NCBI RefSeq assembly: GCF_002741105.1
Contig: NZ_NIQU01000001.1
Coordinates: 744,001 to 808,000 of the forward strand
Source of the DNA: Pseudomonas sediminis
GTDB taxonomy: Bacteria; Pseudomonadota; Gammaproteobacteria; Pseudomonadales; Pseudomonadaceae
DNA length: 64,000 bases
Direction of reading: 5' to 3'
In this document: in pieces, positions 16,510 to 25,838 of the stretch
Numbering within the stretch: the first letter of the stretch is position 1
Layout: the number at the start of each line of letters is the position of its first letter
Position numbers and translations under genes: made by a program
The notes under the pieces: model-generated
Seen by the model: only the letters and a program-made list of their open reading frames with translations
Databases searched by the model: none
What the model was told of the DNA's origin: nothing

Positions 16510-18831
16510 TCAGGGCCCGACGCTGAATTCCAGACGAGCGGTCTGGCCGCCTTCGTCGAGCACACTCAGTTGATGCCGGCCACTGGCGAACGCGTGGTTG
16601 AAGGGGGCATCCTGAGTGCTCTCCCCAATAGGTTGGCCATCGAGGAACCACCAGCGCCGACCGCTGCCGCCCAGGGCCGAAAGATTGAGCCTTAGCGGTT
16701 CGTGACTGCCTTGCGGCCGACGCAAGCGATCACCATTGCGCACACCGACGATGGACAGCGGTGACACCTGACTGCTCTGTGGTGGCGGGCAGCTCGCATC
16801 GATATGTGGCAAGCGCGCGGTACGCCGCTCCCGGCGCGGCAACCAGGGCTCCAGCGGTGCCGGCCACAAGGCCAGTTCACGCGCTTCGGCCCCGGCACAA
16901 CCGGAACCGACGCGCAGCCCTTGGGCATTGACCCAATAGCGCTCGCGCAAACCGCTCCCCAGTGGCTGATCGGCTGCCAGCAGCGTGGGTGGCGTGGTGC
17001 CTTCGAGCGTCCAGGCGAAGCGTAGGCGCCGGCAGTTGGGGTCGTCCTTGCTCATCGGCTGCCCCAATGGCCAGCAGATGGCCGCCACACCCACCTCGGC
17101 AGGTTGTGGATCGGGCGGTGTGGCAATGCCGCGCTGGCTGTCGCGGTTGACCAGCAGATCGTGAACCTGCAGCAACATCGGCGCGGCGGAGGCCAGTCCG
17201 AACTGGCCAGGCACCGGCGTGCCGTCCGGGCGACCGATCCAGATACCGATCAGGTGACGCGGGCCGACGCCGATGGCCCAGGCATCGCGAAAGCCGTAGC
17301 TGGTGCCGGTTTTCCAGGCCAGGGTCGGGCGCTGCGCCAGGTAGGCGCGCGGGTCACGATCAGGGCGCGCCTGACCGCTGAGAATGCGCCTGATGATCCA
17401 GGCCGAGCCGGGTGACAGCAGGCGCCGCTCGCGCAATTCATCACTCGGCTGCAGGCGCGGCTTGGCCGCCATGCCACCGCGCGCGAAGGCGCTGTAGCCT
17501 GCCACCACCGACTCCAGGCGCGAGCCACCGCCACCGAGGATCAGTGCCAGGTTCGGCTCGGCCAGCGCAGGCAGGCGAATAGGCACACCGGCACTGCGCA
17601 GCTCACCGGCAAAACGTTTCGGCCCGTAGGCTTCGAGCAACTGCACGGCCGGCAAATTGAGCGAGGTGGCCAGCGCCTCGCTGGCTGATACCGGGCCGAT
17701 GAAGCCGGCGGCGAAGTTGCCGGGCCGGTAGTTGCCATAGTGTCGCGGCACATCCTGCAGCAGCGACTCGGAATGGATCAGGCCGCTATCCAGGGCCATG
17801 CCGTAGAGAAAAGGCTTGAGCGTCGAGCCGGGCGAACGCAGGGCGCGGACCATGTCGACATGACCGAAGCGCGAGGTATCAGCGATATCCACCGATCCAA
17901 GGTAGGCACGCACCGCCATGCTCTCATGCTCGACCACCAGAATCGCAGCCGAAGTGCGCTCGGGCAGGCGCGCGCGCCAGCCCAGCAGCAGGTCTTCCAG
18001 GCGCAGCTGCAAGCCGGCATCGAGGGTGGTGCGAATCAGCGGCGGGCTGCCGGCACGGTTCAGCCGCCGCGCCAGCAAGGGCGCGAGGCTTGGCTCACGG
18101 CGCGGCGCGAGAAACACCGGCTCCTCCAGCGCTTCTTCTACTTGGGACTGGGGCCAAACCTGAAACTCGCCCAGGCGCCGCAGCACCTTGTCCCGCGCGG
18201 CTTGGGCGCGCTCAGGATGGCGGTCCGGACGCAAGCGGCTGGGCGCCTGCGGCAGCACCGCGAGCAACGCGGCATCGGCACGGGTCAGTTGGCTCGGCGG
18301 CTTGCCCAGGTAACTCCAGCTGGCCGCCGCCACGCCCTCGAGGGTGCCACCGAAAGGCGCACGGTTCAGGTACAGGGTGAGGATTTCGTCCTTGGACAGG
18401 TGCCACTCCAGCTGCGCCGTGCGCCACAGTTGCTTGAGCTTGCCGGGCAGGTCGCGTCCGTGAGGATCGAGCAGCCGCGCCACCTGCATCGACAGCGTAC
18501 TGCCGCCGGACACCACGCGCCCGCCCGTGAGGTTCTGCCAGGCCGCACGCCCCAACGCCAGCGGGTTGACCCCAGGATGCTGGCGAAACCAGCGGTCCTC
18601 GTAGGTCAGCAACGCTTCCAGGTAATAGGGCGAGACCTCTTCGGGCGTCACCGGATAGCGCCATACGCCATCACGGTCAGCGAAGCGCCACAACGGCGTG
18701 CCGTCCTCGGCCAGCACCACCCGCGCCAGATCATCCTCGGGCAGAGGTAGTGGAAAGAGTTGGTCGGCTAGCCAGAGCAGGGGCAGGGGGAGCAGGAGGA
18801 TAAGGAGCCAACGGCGAGTTAGGCGGGGCAT
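16510..18831 (-). CDS. pbpC: Penicillin-binding protein 1C
   Basis: 773 aa. N-terminal signal anchor (residues 7-24). Glycosyltransferase-51 domain with EDRWF (Glu78) and GGSTLSMQ (109-116). Transpeptidase domain with S336-T-L-K339 (SxxK), SLN 390-392 and KTGT 507-510, then the C-terminal BiPBP_C beta domain from about 690. It polymerises and cross-links glycan strands at the periplasmic face. pbpC and yfhM are a known gene pair in many Proteobacteria, with the macroglobulin thought to guard the envelope while PBP1C repairs the wall. Here they are separated by a DUF559 gene and repeats (18832-19433). All catalytic motifs are intact. Confidence 0.95.
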   Translation of the reverse strand: MPRLTRRWLLILLLPLPLLWLADQLFPLPLPEDDLARVVLAEDGTPLWRFADRDGVWRYPVTPEEVSPYYLEALLTYEDRWFRQHPGVNPLALGRAAWQNLTGGRVVSGGSTLSMQVARLLDPHGRDLPGKLKQLWRTAQLEWHLSKDEILTLYLNRAPFGGTLEGVAAASWSYLGKPPSQLTRADAALLAVLPQAPSRLRPDRHPERAQAARDKVLRRLGEFQVWPQSQVEEALEEPVFLAPRREPSLAPLLARRLNRAGSPPLIRTTLDAGLQLRLEDLLLGWRARLPERTSAAILVVEHESMAVRAYLGSVDIADTSRFGHVDMVRALRSPGSTLKPFLYGMALDSGLIHSESLLQDVPRHYGNYRPGNFAAGFIGPVSASEALATSLNLPAVQLLEAYGPKRFAGELRSAGVPIRLPALAEPNLALILGGGGSRLESVVAGYSAFARGGMAAKPRLQPSDELRERRLLSPGSAWIIRRILSGQARPDRDPRAYLAQRPTLAWKTGTSYGFRDAWAIGVGPRHLIGIWIGRPDGTPVPGQFGLASAAPMLLQVHDLLVNRDSQRGIATPPDPQPAEVGVAAICWPLGQPMSKDDPNCRRLRFAWTLEGTTPPTLLAADQPLGSGLRERYWVNAQGLRVGSGCAGAEARELALWPAPLEPWLPRRERRTARLPHIDASCPPPQSSQVSPLSIVGVRNGDRLRRPQGSHEPLRLNLSALGGSGRRWWFLDGQPIGESTQDAPFNHAFASGRHQLSVLDEGGQTARLEFSVGP

Positions 18832-18853
18832 GCAAGACCCTCTCCCCCAGCCC

Positions 18854-18873
18854 CTCTCCCATAAATGGGAGAG
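18854..18873. repeat. CTCTCCC palindrome, copy 1
   Basis: CTCTCCCATAAATGGGAGAG: perfect 9-bp arms with a 2-bp loop. It is preceded by a partial duplicate (CCCTCTCCCCCAGCC at about 18839). It lies between pbpC and the DUF559 gene, just past the DUF559 stop. Confidence 0.85.
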
Positions 18874-18912
18874 CGGAGCCGATCAGCGTTTTGCCAAGAC
18901 TTGTGGCTACGT

Positions 18913-19257
18913 TCACCGCCCATCTTGCTCGCCAATTTCAAGACGAACCCGTTCAAGTACCGCCTCCGTTTCAGCCAGCACCTGATGATTCCAGAAACGC
19001 AGCACACGATAGCCTCGACTCTCCAGATAATGCTCACGTTTCTGGTCGTATTCCGTCTGCCGCTGATGTTGACCACCGTCCAGCTCGATGACCAGCCAGC
19101 GCTCGGTGCAGATGAAGTCGACGATATAGGGGCCAATGGGTTTCTGCCGTTTGAACTTCAGGCCTAGGAAGCGATGAGCGCGCAGGTAGTACCAGAGTCT
19201 TTGTTCCGCGTCGGTCATCTGCCGGCGCAGGCGTTTGGCGTTGTCGAGCAAGGCCAT
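18913..19257 (-). CDS. DUF559 (PD-(D/E)XK, Vsr-like) endonuclease-domain protein
   Basis: 114 aa. Matches the DUF559 family: TDAEQRLWYYLRAHRFLGLKFKRQ, then IVDFIC (Asp47) and the E58-L-D60-G-G-Q-H64 motif, and C-terminal YRVLRFWN. The Asp47...Glu58-x-Asp60 pattern is the PD-(D/E)XK nuclease core shared with very-short-patch repair enzymes; activity is unproven for most members. The gene interrupts the usual yfhM-pbpC pair in the same orientation. Palindromes of one family lie on both sides (18854-18873; 19283-19308; 19392-19415), as for a small movable cassette. No transposase or target duplication was seen. Confidence 0.88.
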   Translation of the reverse strand: MALLDNAKRLRRQMTDAEQRLWYYLRAHRFLGLKFKRQKPIGPYIVDFICTERWLVIELDGGQHQRQTEYDQKREHYLESRGYRVLRFWNHQVLAETEAVLERVRLEIGEQDGR

Positions 19258-19282
19258 GGTTCCTCCTTGAACCTTTCCTCAG

Positions 19283-19308
19283 CCCCTCTCCCGCAAGCGG
19301 GAGAGGGG
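19283..19308. repeat. CTCTCCC palindrome, copy 2
   Basis: Arms CCCCTCTCCCGC (19283-19294) and GCGGGAGAGGGG (19297-19308) with an AA loop, perfect over 12 bp. It lies 26 bp upstream of the DUF559 start. Confidence 0.88.
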
Positions 19309-19391
19309 AGCGATATGAGGTAAGCCTGATACTGAGTACGTCCTGCCTTACAAGCGGTCTGACGCGTATCTGACAGCTGGCACGATCGGCC

Positions 19392-19415
19392 CCCTCTCCC
19401 ATTTATGGGAGAGGG
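19392..19415. repeat. CTCTCCC palindrome, copy 3
   Basis: Arms CCCTCTCCCAT and ATGGGAGAGGG with a TT loop, perfect over 11 bp. It lies 18 bp beyond the yfhM stop, on the other side of the DUF559 gene from copy 1, and could serve as a transcription terminator for yfhM. Confidence 0.88.
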
Positions 19416-19433
19416 TTGGGGAGAAGGCCGCTT

Positions 19434-22400
19434 TTAACGCCCCCTCACCACCAGTGAAGATGGCGCACTACCCAGTGCCTGCCAGCTCGGCCGGTACATG
19501 GATTCGACCTGCGGTGGCGGTACGCGGTAGCTGCCCGGCGTCACCGCACGGGCCAGGTAGAGCAGATGGGTGGTGCCGTACTCCTCCACATCCACGGCGG
19601 CCACGTAGCGGTCGCCACGATATTCCTGGTGTTTGATCCGCGCGTTCTGCATGGAGCGGCGCCATTCCTTGACGTTGCTGCCAGCGTCATCGAGGCTCGC
19701 CGCGCTTTGCGCCAGGTTCTGGTTCTCCAGCTCCAGGCCAGCCGGGAGCAGGTCGACGACCAGGGCGTCCGGCACGCGCTGCTTGGCCCGCACGGCCAGG
19801 TGCACCAGCACCAGCTCGCCGCTGCCCAGGCGCTGCAGATCGAGCGGGCGACCATCCATACCGAGGTACTCGCGCTCGATGCTGAGGTTCTCACCACCGG
19901 CACGCGGCGCCTGGCTCGGGTAACCGGACAGGGTCAGCTGCTGATACAGCGTGGCGCTGCCGGCCTTGCTCACGATCAGCGGTTCGGCCAGCTCGCCACG
20001 CTCCAGCTTGATGCCGGGCTGCTGGTTGCTCAGGTCGAACTGGAAGGCGCCGCTGGCCAGCTTGGCGCTCCAGCTTTGCTCGGGTTTGCCGAGAATGCCG
20101 CGACCGGCGAGGAACAGCGAGTTGCGCTCCTGGGTCGACAACCAGCGCTGACCGGCCAGCTCATCCGCCAGGTTGAACAGACGCTGCTCGCGCTGGCCAG
20201 CCGCCAGATCGTGCTCTTCCAGCAGGGCGAGAATCAGCGCCTGATCACGTAGCGGGCTGCCATAGTCAGCCATCCAGCGTTCGCCATCGCGTTGTTGGAT
20301 CAAGCCTTGGTTCAACGCCTGCTCGGCACGCGGTGCATCGCCCATCAGCTTCAATGCGGCGGCCAGTTGCACCAGCGGTAGACCGGAACGGGCGTCGTTA
20401 CGACGGTCGAACAGGCTGCGCAGGGCACCCAGCGGCGCCTGTTGGCTGCGCGCCAACACGTAGCCGGCGTAGGCCTGCACGGCGAAGCGGGTGTGGGCGA
20501 AGTCCTGGCTGTAGCTGGCTTCGATCAGGCTGCTTTGCTGCAGGTAGCGCAGCAGGCGGTCGTTGGCCTTCTTCAGGGCATCTGGCGGTACGCCGAAACC
20601 CTGCTCGCGAGCACGCAGGAGGAAGTCGGTGACATAGGCGGTGAGCCAGTATTCCTCTTCGCTCTCGGCGCTCCACAGGCCGAAGCCGCCACTGTGACGC
20701 TGCATGCCGAGCAGTCGCTCGATACCCAGCTCGATGCTCTTGCGCCGTTGCTCGTCCGGCTCGCCTTCCAGGCCGAGGCGCTTGAGGCTCGCGGCGTCAG
20801 CGTAGAGCGACGGATACAGGCCGCTGGTGGTCTGTTCCAGACAGCCGTAGGGGTATGCCTTGAGCGCACGAATCTGCTCACCGAGGTTCAGCGGCGGTCG
20901 GCTCGACAGCGCCAGCACGGCCTCCAGCCCGGCAGGTTCGAACTGATTGAGAGTGCCCGCCGGCATGCTCCACGGCTCTCCCTCCCCCAGTACCGCACGG
21001 AAGTGCTGCAGCTGCGCCGGATAGGCCGGGCGAATACCCAGCGTCCAATCGCGGCTGAAGTCAGCCAGATCCTCGTTCGGCAGAGCCAGGCCCTGCACCT
21101 CGACATGGATACGACCCTGGCCCAAGCCACCTTCGGCGCGCACCGGAATGCGCAAGGTAGTGCGCTGGCCATCCTTCAGACTGATCGGCGACTCACCCTT
21201 GCCGAGCAGGCGCAGCTGGCCCTCCACGCCCAGTTGTACGTCGAGCTTCTGCTCGCTGCCAGACAGGTTGGTCAGATCCAGCGCCAGCGTGGTTTCGTCA
21301 CCACCGGCAAGGAAGCGCGGCATCGACAGTTCGGCGATCAGCGGCGCGGCCACCACCGTCTTGGCCTCGGCCATGCCGAAGCGCTCGTCAGTCCAGGCCT
21401 GCGCCATCAGGCGCAGCTCACCGTTGAAGTCGGGGATATCCAGGCTGACTTCGCCCTCGCCCTTGTCGTTCAGCTTCAGCGCATCGCTCTGCAGGGCGAC
21501 GATCAGCACACTGGTATCCGGACGTTTGCCACCGGCGGCGAGGCCGGCGTCACCGCCGAAGGCCAAGCTGGCGACACGCCCCTGCGCTTCGATTAGTTGG
21601 CCATAGATGTCCAGCTGGTCAGCGCCATAGGCCTTGCGCCCGAAGAAAGTGGCGAAAGGATCGGGGGTGGCGTAACTGGTGATATTGAGGATGCCCACGT
21701 CGACCGCAGCAACCAGCACATGCACCTTGTCAGGGATGCTGCCGTCGGCATTGCGTGCGCTGACCTTGACCTTCAGCGGCTGCTTGGGACGCATTTTCTC
21801 CGGTGCTTCCAGGCTGACTGCCAGCTTGCGCGGAGCGCGCTCCAGCGGCAGGTGCAGCAGGCCGACGGCACGCTTGGGCGTGACCTGTGCCTTGCGCTCG
21901 CCGGGGCGAACTACCAAAGCACTGAGATAGAGATCATGACGCGCCCATTTCTTGTCGATGGGCAGTTCGAAGGTCTTACCCTCGGCCGGCACGCTGATTT
22001 CCTGCCACCACAGCGGCCCCTCGCTGGACTCGACCAGCAGGTAGCCATTGCCGGCAGCCGGCGGGGTGACGGTGATCTTGGCCACCTCGCCCGCGGCGTA
22101 GGCAGGCTTGTCCAGCGCCAGTTTGACCTGGTCCGGGCGCACTGCGCCGCCGTCGGCGTTGTCTTGCCAGCGGTAGCCGGCCCAGAAACGCAGGCTGCTT
22201 ACCAGGCCGGTCTGGCTGTCTACAACCTCGACCCGGTATGGGCCCCACTCCACCGGGAAGCTGACCTTGGCAGTCCCACCGGCAGCGATCTTCAGCGGCT
22301 CGTCGCTGAGGGTGAGGAATTTCTCGTTGTAGTTGTTACGCCAGCCTTCACCGTCGGAGAAGCTCCAGAAGTAATCGCGGCGCTCACGCACCAGGCGCAC

Positions 22401-24332
22401 CTTGAGGTTGTCGGCCGCCAGCTTGTTGCCGGCGGCGTCGGCCACGAGGATTTCGAACTCGGCCAGGCTGTCGGCGTCGACTTCCTCGCCGTCGAACAGC
22501 CCACGCAGACCCGGCAAACGCTCGGCCGGCCATACCGGCTGGATGATGCGGCGGGTGATCGGGCGGCCACCGGACTCTTGCAGGCTGGCCTGGAGGATCA
22601 GGCGCAGCGGCGACTTGGCGTCGCTCCAGCGATTTTCCGGGCGCAGCACGGCGCGGCCCTGGTCATCCAGATTCTGCTCGTCGAGCTCCTGGTCCTGGCT
22701 CAGGTCGGCCTCGGTGATGTCGCCGAACTGATAGCCCGGCAAGCTGGCAACCGCCTCCCGCAGCGGACGCACGTAGAGCTGCCCGGTCAGGCGGTTGCCA
22801 GCGGCCGGTGCACCGTATAGGTAGCGGCCGGTCACGGCGAACTCGGCACTGTCGCTAGGCGCGTAAGGCTGCTCCTGGCCCTTGAGCTCCAGGGCCATGC
22901 GCTCGGGCAGGAAGTCCTCGACGAGGAATTCGTAGAGCTGCGGGTTGCCGTCACCCAGGTCGAGCAACAGTTGCCAGCGGCCTGTCGGGGCCTCTTCGGC
23001 GAGTGGCAGCTGATACTGATAGAGACCGTCATCACCGGCATTCCAGACGAACTTGCGGCTGATCTGCTCATCCGGGCGACGCACCTCGACGCTGACCGGC
23101 TGAGCCTTGACCGGGCTGCCGTCGGCGTCACGCAGCAGGCCATTGAGCAGCACGGTTTCGCCAGGGCGATACAGATCGCGCGGGCCGAACACGAAGAATT
23201 GCAGGGCATGTGCCTTGGGCCCGGTGATGTCGAATTCGGCCAGGTCCAGCGCCGGTGTGTTCAGGCGCAGCAGGCTGGTCTGCTCGTCCTGCTTGGCCAC
23301 CAGCACCTGAGCCTTTTCCGGCAAGGGCAGCTGTGCATGGCCAGCCGAATCGGTCTTGCCTTCAGCCAGCAGCGCGCCTTCACCATCGAGCAGCTCGAGC
23401 TGCACGCCGGACTGCGCCTTGCCACCTTCGAGCGCCTGGGTGAACACGTCGAGACGGTCGCGATAACGATGCGCGGACAAGCCGATATCACTCAGGGAGA
23501 ACAGCGTCGCCGGCTGCGAATAGCTGTAGCTGCCGGCCTCACGCATCACTGCCAGGTACACGCCCGGCTGCTTGAACGGCTCCAGGCCGGCGATGGGCAG
23601 CAGCAAGGTTTCACGGGTATTGCGCGCCGGATTGAGGTCGAAGCGTCCGCCATAGACCAGATCGGCCATCGGCAGCAGTTCGCGCGCCTCCCAGGTATCC
23701 AGATTGCTGGCCCGGCCCCAGCGGGACAGGAAGCGCGGCAGCGCCTCGGGCTTGATGCGGAAGAATTCGACGTTGACCTTGTCGACGTTCAGCGCGATCA
23801 CCGGCAGGCCTTCGGCCAGTCGGGTCGGCAGCAGCGAGCCACGGCTGGCGAAACCGACGCTGGCCTGCAGATCGCGGGTTTCGAAGCGGCTGACCTGCTC
23901 TTTGGCGAGCTTGCCGCCATTGATCGATTTCAGGCCGGCATCGATGGTCAGCACCAGCTTGCGCTGCGGCTCCAGGTGACGCAGGCGCAGCTCGCTGAGG
24001 TTGTCGGTCAGCTCCCAGGCGCCGTCGACCTTGCCGGCAGTGCTGTCGACCAGATGCAAGCGTTCGGCAAAGGGCTGGTCGGGGTCCAATGGGATGGAGA
24101 AGGTCACCGACAGTGCACTGGCGCCGTCGAGCTGCACCTCGGAAACGTCGACCACTTCCAGCTCGCGTCCGGCATAGCGCTTGGCCAGCGCGTCGCGATC
24201 GACTGCTGGTTTGGGCGCCTGCGGCTGCTGCGCAGCAGGAGCGGCGGGGGTCACCGTGGCAGGGGGTTCAGAAGAATCACAAGCGCTGAGCAGGCTCAGC
24301 ACCAAGGCCAGAAGCAGTCCTTTGTTCGGCAT
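19434..24332 (-). CDS. yfhM: Bacterial alpha-2-macroglobulin lipoprotein (YfhM type)
   Basis: 1632 aa, close to E. coli YfhM/ECAM (about 1650). The lipoprotein signal peptide ends LLSAC (Cys18). A series of macroglobulin beta domains follows (for example GPRDLYRPGETVLLNGLLRD), then the A2M domain. The thioester motif CLEQ at 1164-1167 sits inside PYGCLEQTTSGLYPSLY, followed by the alpha-helical thioester domain and a C-terminal receptor-like domain. It is expected to trap attacking proteases in the periplasm through the Cys-Gln thioester. Paired with pbpC, but the pair is split by the DUF559 insert. The thioester motif is intact, which separates it from thioester-less MagD-type paralogues. 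Confidence 0.95.
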   Translation of the reverse strand: MPNKGLLLALVLSLLSACDSSEPPATVTPAAPAAQQPQAPKPAVDRDALAKRYAGRELEVVDVSEVQLDGASALSVTFSIPLDPDQPFAERLHLVDSTAGKVDGAWELTDNLSELRLRHLEPQRKLVLTIDAGLKSINGGKLAKEQVSRFETRDLQASVGFASRGSLLPTRLAEGLPVIALNVDKVNVEFFRIKPEALPRFLSRWGRASNLDTWEARELLPMADLVYGGRFDLNPARNTRETLLLPIAGLEPFKQPGVYLAVMREAGSYSYSQPATLFSLSDIGLSAHRYRDRLDVFTQALEGGKAQSGVQLELLDGEGALLAEGKTDSAGHAQLPLPEKAQVLVAKQDEQTSLLRLNTPALDLAEFDITGPKAHALQFFVFGPRDLYRPGETVLLNGLLRDADGSPVKAQPVSVEVRRPDEQISRKFVWNAGDDGLYQYQLPLAEEAPTGRWQLLLDLGDGNPQLYEFLVEDFLPERMALELKGQEQPYAPSDSAEFAVTGRYLYGAPAAGNRLTGQLYVRPLREAVASLPGYQFGDITEADLSQDQELDEQNLDDQGRAVLRPENRWSDAKSPLRLILQASLQESGGRPITRRIIQPVWPAERLPGLRGLFDGEEVDADSLAEFEILVADAAGNKLAADNLKVRLVRERRDYFWSFSDGEGWRNNYNEKFLTLSDEPLKIAAGGTAKVSFPVEWGPYRVEVVDSQTGLVSSLRFWAGYRWQDNADGGAVRPDQVKLALDKPAYAAGEVAKITVTPPAAGNGYLLVESSEGPLWWQEISVPAEGKTFELPIDKKWARHDLYLSALVVRPGERKAQVTPKRAVGLLHLPLERAPRKLAVSLEAPEKMRPKQPLKVKVSARNADGSIPDKVHVLVAAVDVGILNITSYATPDPFATFFGRKAYGADQLDIYGQLIEAQGRVASLAFGGDAGLAAGGKRPDTSVLIVALQSDALKLNDKGEGEVSLDIPDFNGELRLMAQAWTDERFGMAEAKTVVAAPLIAELSMPRFLAGGDETTLALDLTNLSGSEQKLDVQLGVEGQLRLLGKGESPISLKDGQRTTLRIPVRAEGGLGQGRIHVEVQGLALPNEDLADFSRDWTLGIRPAYPAQLQHFRAVLGEGEPWSMPAGTLNQFEPAGLEAVLALSSRPPLNLGEQIRALKAYPYGCLEQTTSGLYPSLYADAASLKRLGLEGEPDEQRRKSIELGIERLLGMQRHSGGFGLWSAESEEEYWLTAYVTDFLLRAREQGFGVPPDALKKANDRLLRYLQQSSLIEASYSQDFAHTRFAVQAYAGYVLARSQQAPLGALRSLFDRRNDARSGLPLVQLAAALKLMGDAPRAEQALNQGLIQQRDGERWMADYGSPLRDQALILALLEEHDLAAGQREQRLFNLADELAGQRWLSTQERNSLFLAGRGILGKPEQSWSAKLASGAFQFDLSNQQPGIKLERGELAEPLIVSKAGSATLYQQLTLSGYPSQAPRAGGENLSIEREYLGMDGRPLDLQRLGSGELVLVHLAVRAKQRVPDALVVDLLPAGLELENQNLAQSAASLDDAGSNVKEWRRSMQNARIKHQEYRGDRYVAAVDVEEYGTTHLLYLARAVTPGSYRVPPPQVESMYRPSWQALGSAPSSLVVRGR

Positions 24333-24444
24333 TGCGGGCTCCGGAGAGTGGGGGCGCGAAGGCCGATACTATAGCCGAGCGGCTACAGCGCCGACGAGGC
24401 GAAGCGACGAAATCCGCCAAGCTGCGCACAGTCCACCCTGTGCC

Positions 24445-24450
24445 TATAAT
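24445..24450 (+). promoter_or_regulatory. Candidate -10 box for the MATE gene
   Basis: TATAAT, a perfect sigma-70 -10 hexamer, lies 27 bp before the dinF-like start in the 145-bp divergent gap with yfhM. No good -35 is visible 16-18 bp upstream (CTGCGC), so an activator may be needed. Confidence 0.45.
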
Positions 24451-24477
24451 TGGCGCTTTGCTGGAACGGAAGCCCCC

Positions 24478-25824
24478 ATGTACACCCTGTTCGAAGCCTG
24501 GCGCCACGCGCCGACCCAGAGAAAGGTCTGGGCCCTGGCCGCCCCGATGATTCTCTCCAACCTGTCAGTGCCCATGGTGGCGCTGGTCGATACCGCCGTG
24601 GTCGGCCACTTGCCGCATGCCCACCAGTTGGCGGCCGTAGCGGTAGGCGGCAGCCTCTATACCCTGCTGACCTGGGCGATGGGTTTTCTGCGCATGGGCA
24701 GTACCGGCTTCGCGGCCCAGGCCGCAGGTCGCGAGGACGGCAGCGCCCTGCGCCAGGTGCTGGTGCAGGGGCTCGGGCTGGGCGTGTTCATGGCCTTGCT
24801 GCTGGGCCTGCTCGCACTGCCGTTGAGCGGTGTGGCGCTGAGCCTGATGCAACCCTCCGCCGAGCTGGACCAGCTCGCGCGCCAGTATTTCCATATCCGC
24901 CTGTTCGGCCTTCCCGCCAGTCTGGCGACTTATGCCCTGATCGGCTGGCTGCTGGGCACGCAGAGTGCGCGAGGCCCGCTGGCCATTCTGCTGACTGCCA
25001 ACCTGATCAACGTGGCGCTAGACCTGTTATTCGTACTCGGCCTCGAATGGGGCGTAGCCGGCGCGGCCTGGGCCTCGGTAATTGCCGAGTGGAGCGGCGC
25101 TCTGCTCGGCCTGTGGCTGGCCCGCGGCGCGCTGGCACGCTATCCCGGCCGCCTCGACAGCAGCGTGCTGAAACGCTGGAGCAACTGGCGCCCATTGCTG
25201 GCCGTCAACCGCGATATCTTCATCCGCACCCTGGCACTGCAACTGGTGTTCTTTCTGATCACCGTGAAAGGCACGCGCCTGGGCGATACCACGGTGGCGG
25301 CCAACGCACTGCTGCTCAATGGCCTGACGCTGACTGCCTACGCCCTCGACGGCCTGGCACATGCCGTCGAGGCCCTTTGCGGCCATGCGCTGGGCGCGCG
25401 TGACCGCGATGCGCTGCGCCGTTCGCTGCTGGTGGCCGGAAGCTGGTCGCTGTTGGCGAGCGCCGTTTTTGCGCTGTTCTTCCTGTTTGGCGGCCACTGG
25501 TTCGTCGGCATGCTCACCAACATCGCCGAAGTACGTGAACTGGCGCTGACCTTCCTGCCGTACCTGGCCGTGCTGCCGCTGCTGGCGGTGTGGAGTTACC
25601 TGCTCGACGGTCTGTTCATAGGCGCTACACGCGCCCGTGAGATGCGCGACGCCATGCTCATCGCGCTGGCCCTGGCGTTGCCGCTGGCATGGTGGCTGCA
25701 AAGCCTGGGCAACCACGGGCTGTGGTTGGCATTTCTGGCATTCATGGGGCTGCGCAGTCTGGTGTTGGCTGTCTATGCTTGGCAACTGAGCCGTCGCGAC
25801 CTGTGGTTCCCTTCCCCTGCTTAA
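24478..25824 (+). CDS. dinF: MATE family efflux transporter (DinF type)
   Basis: 448 aa from the ATG at 24478, with GGAACGGA upstream; the longer open frame overlaps the divergent yfhM start and is rejected. About 12 hydrophobic segments. Family features include PMILSNLSVPMVALVDTAVVG at the N terminus, the central TLALQLVFFLITVKGTRLGD, and LDGLAHAVEALCGHALGARD. MATE/DinF proteins export cationic drugs or oxidants using H+ or Na+. No LexA box was found upstream, so SOS control as in E. coli dinF is not indicated. Probably co-transcribed with the GAF-GGDEF gene 14 bp downstream. Confidence 0.9.
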   Translation: MYTLFEAWRHAPTQRKVWALAAPMILSNLSVPMVALVDTAVVGHLPHAHQLAAVAVGGSLYTLLTWAMGFLRMGSTGFAAQAAGREDGSALRQVLVQGLGLGVFMALLLGLLALPLSGVALSLMQPSAELDQLARQYFHIRLFGLPASLATYALIGWLLGTQSARGPLAILLTANLINVALDLLFVLGLEWGVAGAAWASVIAEWSGALLGLWLARGALARYPGRLDSSVLKRWSNWRPLLAVNRDIFIRTLALQLVFFLITVKGTRLGDTTVAANALLLNGLTLTAYALDGLAHAVEALCGHALGARDRDALRRSLLVAGSWSLLASAVFALFFLFGGHWFVGMLTNIAEVRELALTFLPYLAVLPLLAVWSYLLDGLFIGATRAREMRDAMLIALALALPLAWWLQSLGNHGLWLAFLAFMGLRSLVLAVYAWQLSRRDLWFPSPA

Positions 25825-25838
25825 GGAGAGATCGCCCC

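Noticed and set aside
18913..19257. DUF559 gene as part of a restriction-modification system
   Set aside because: No methyltransferase or specificity gene is near; its neighbours are yfhM and pbpC.
24333..24477. LexA box for dinF-type SOS control
   Set aside because: No CTG-N10-CAG site of LexA type; a CACAG/CTGTG pair is present but in the wrong orientation and spacing.
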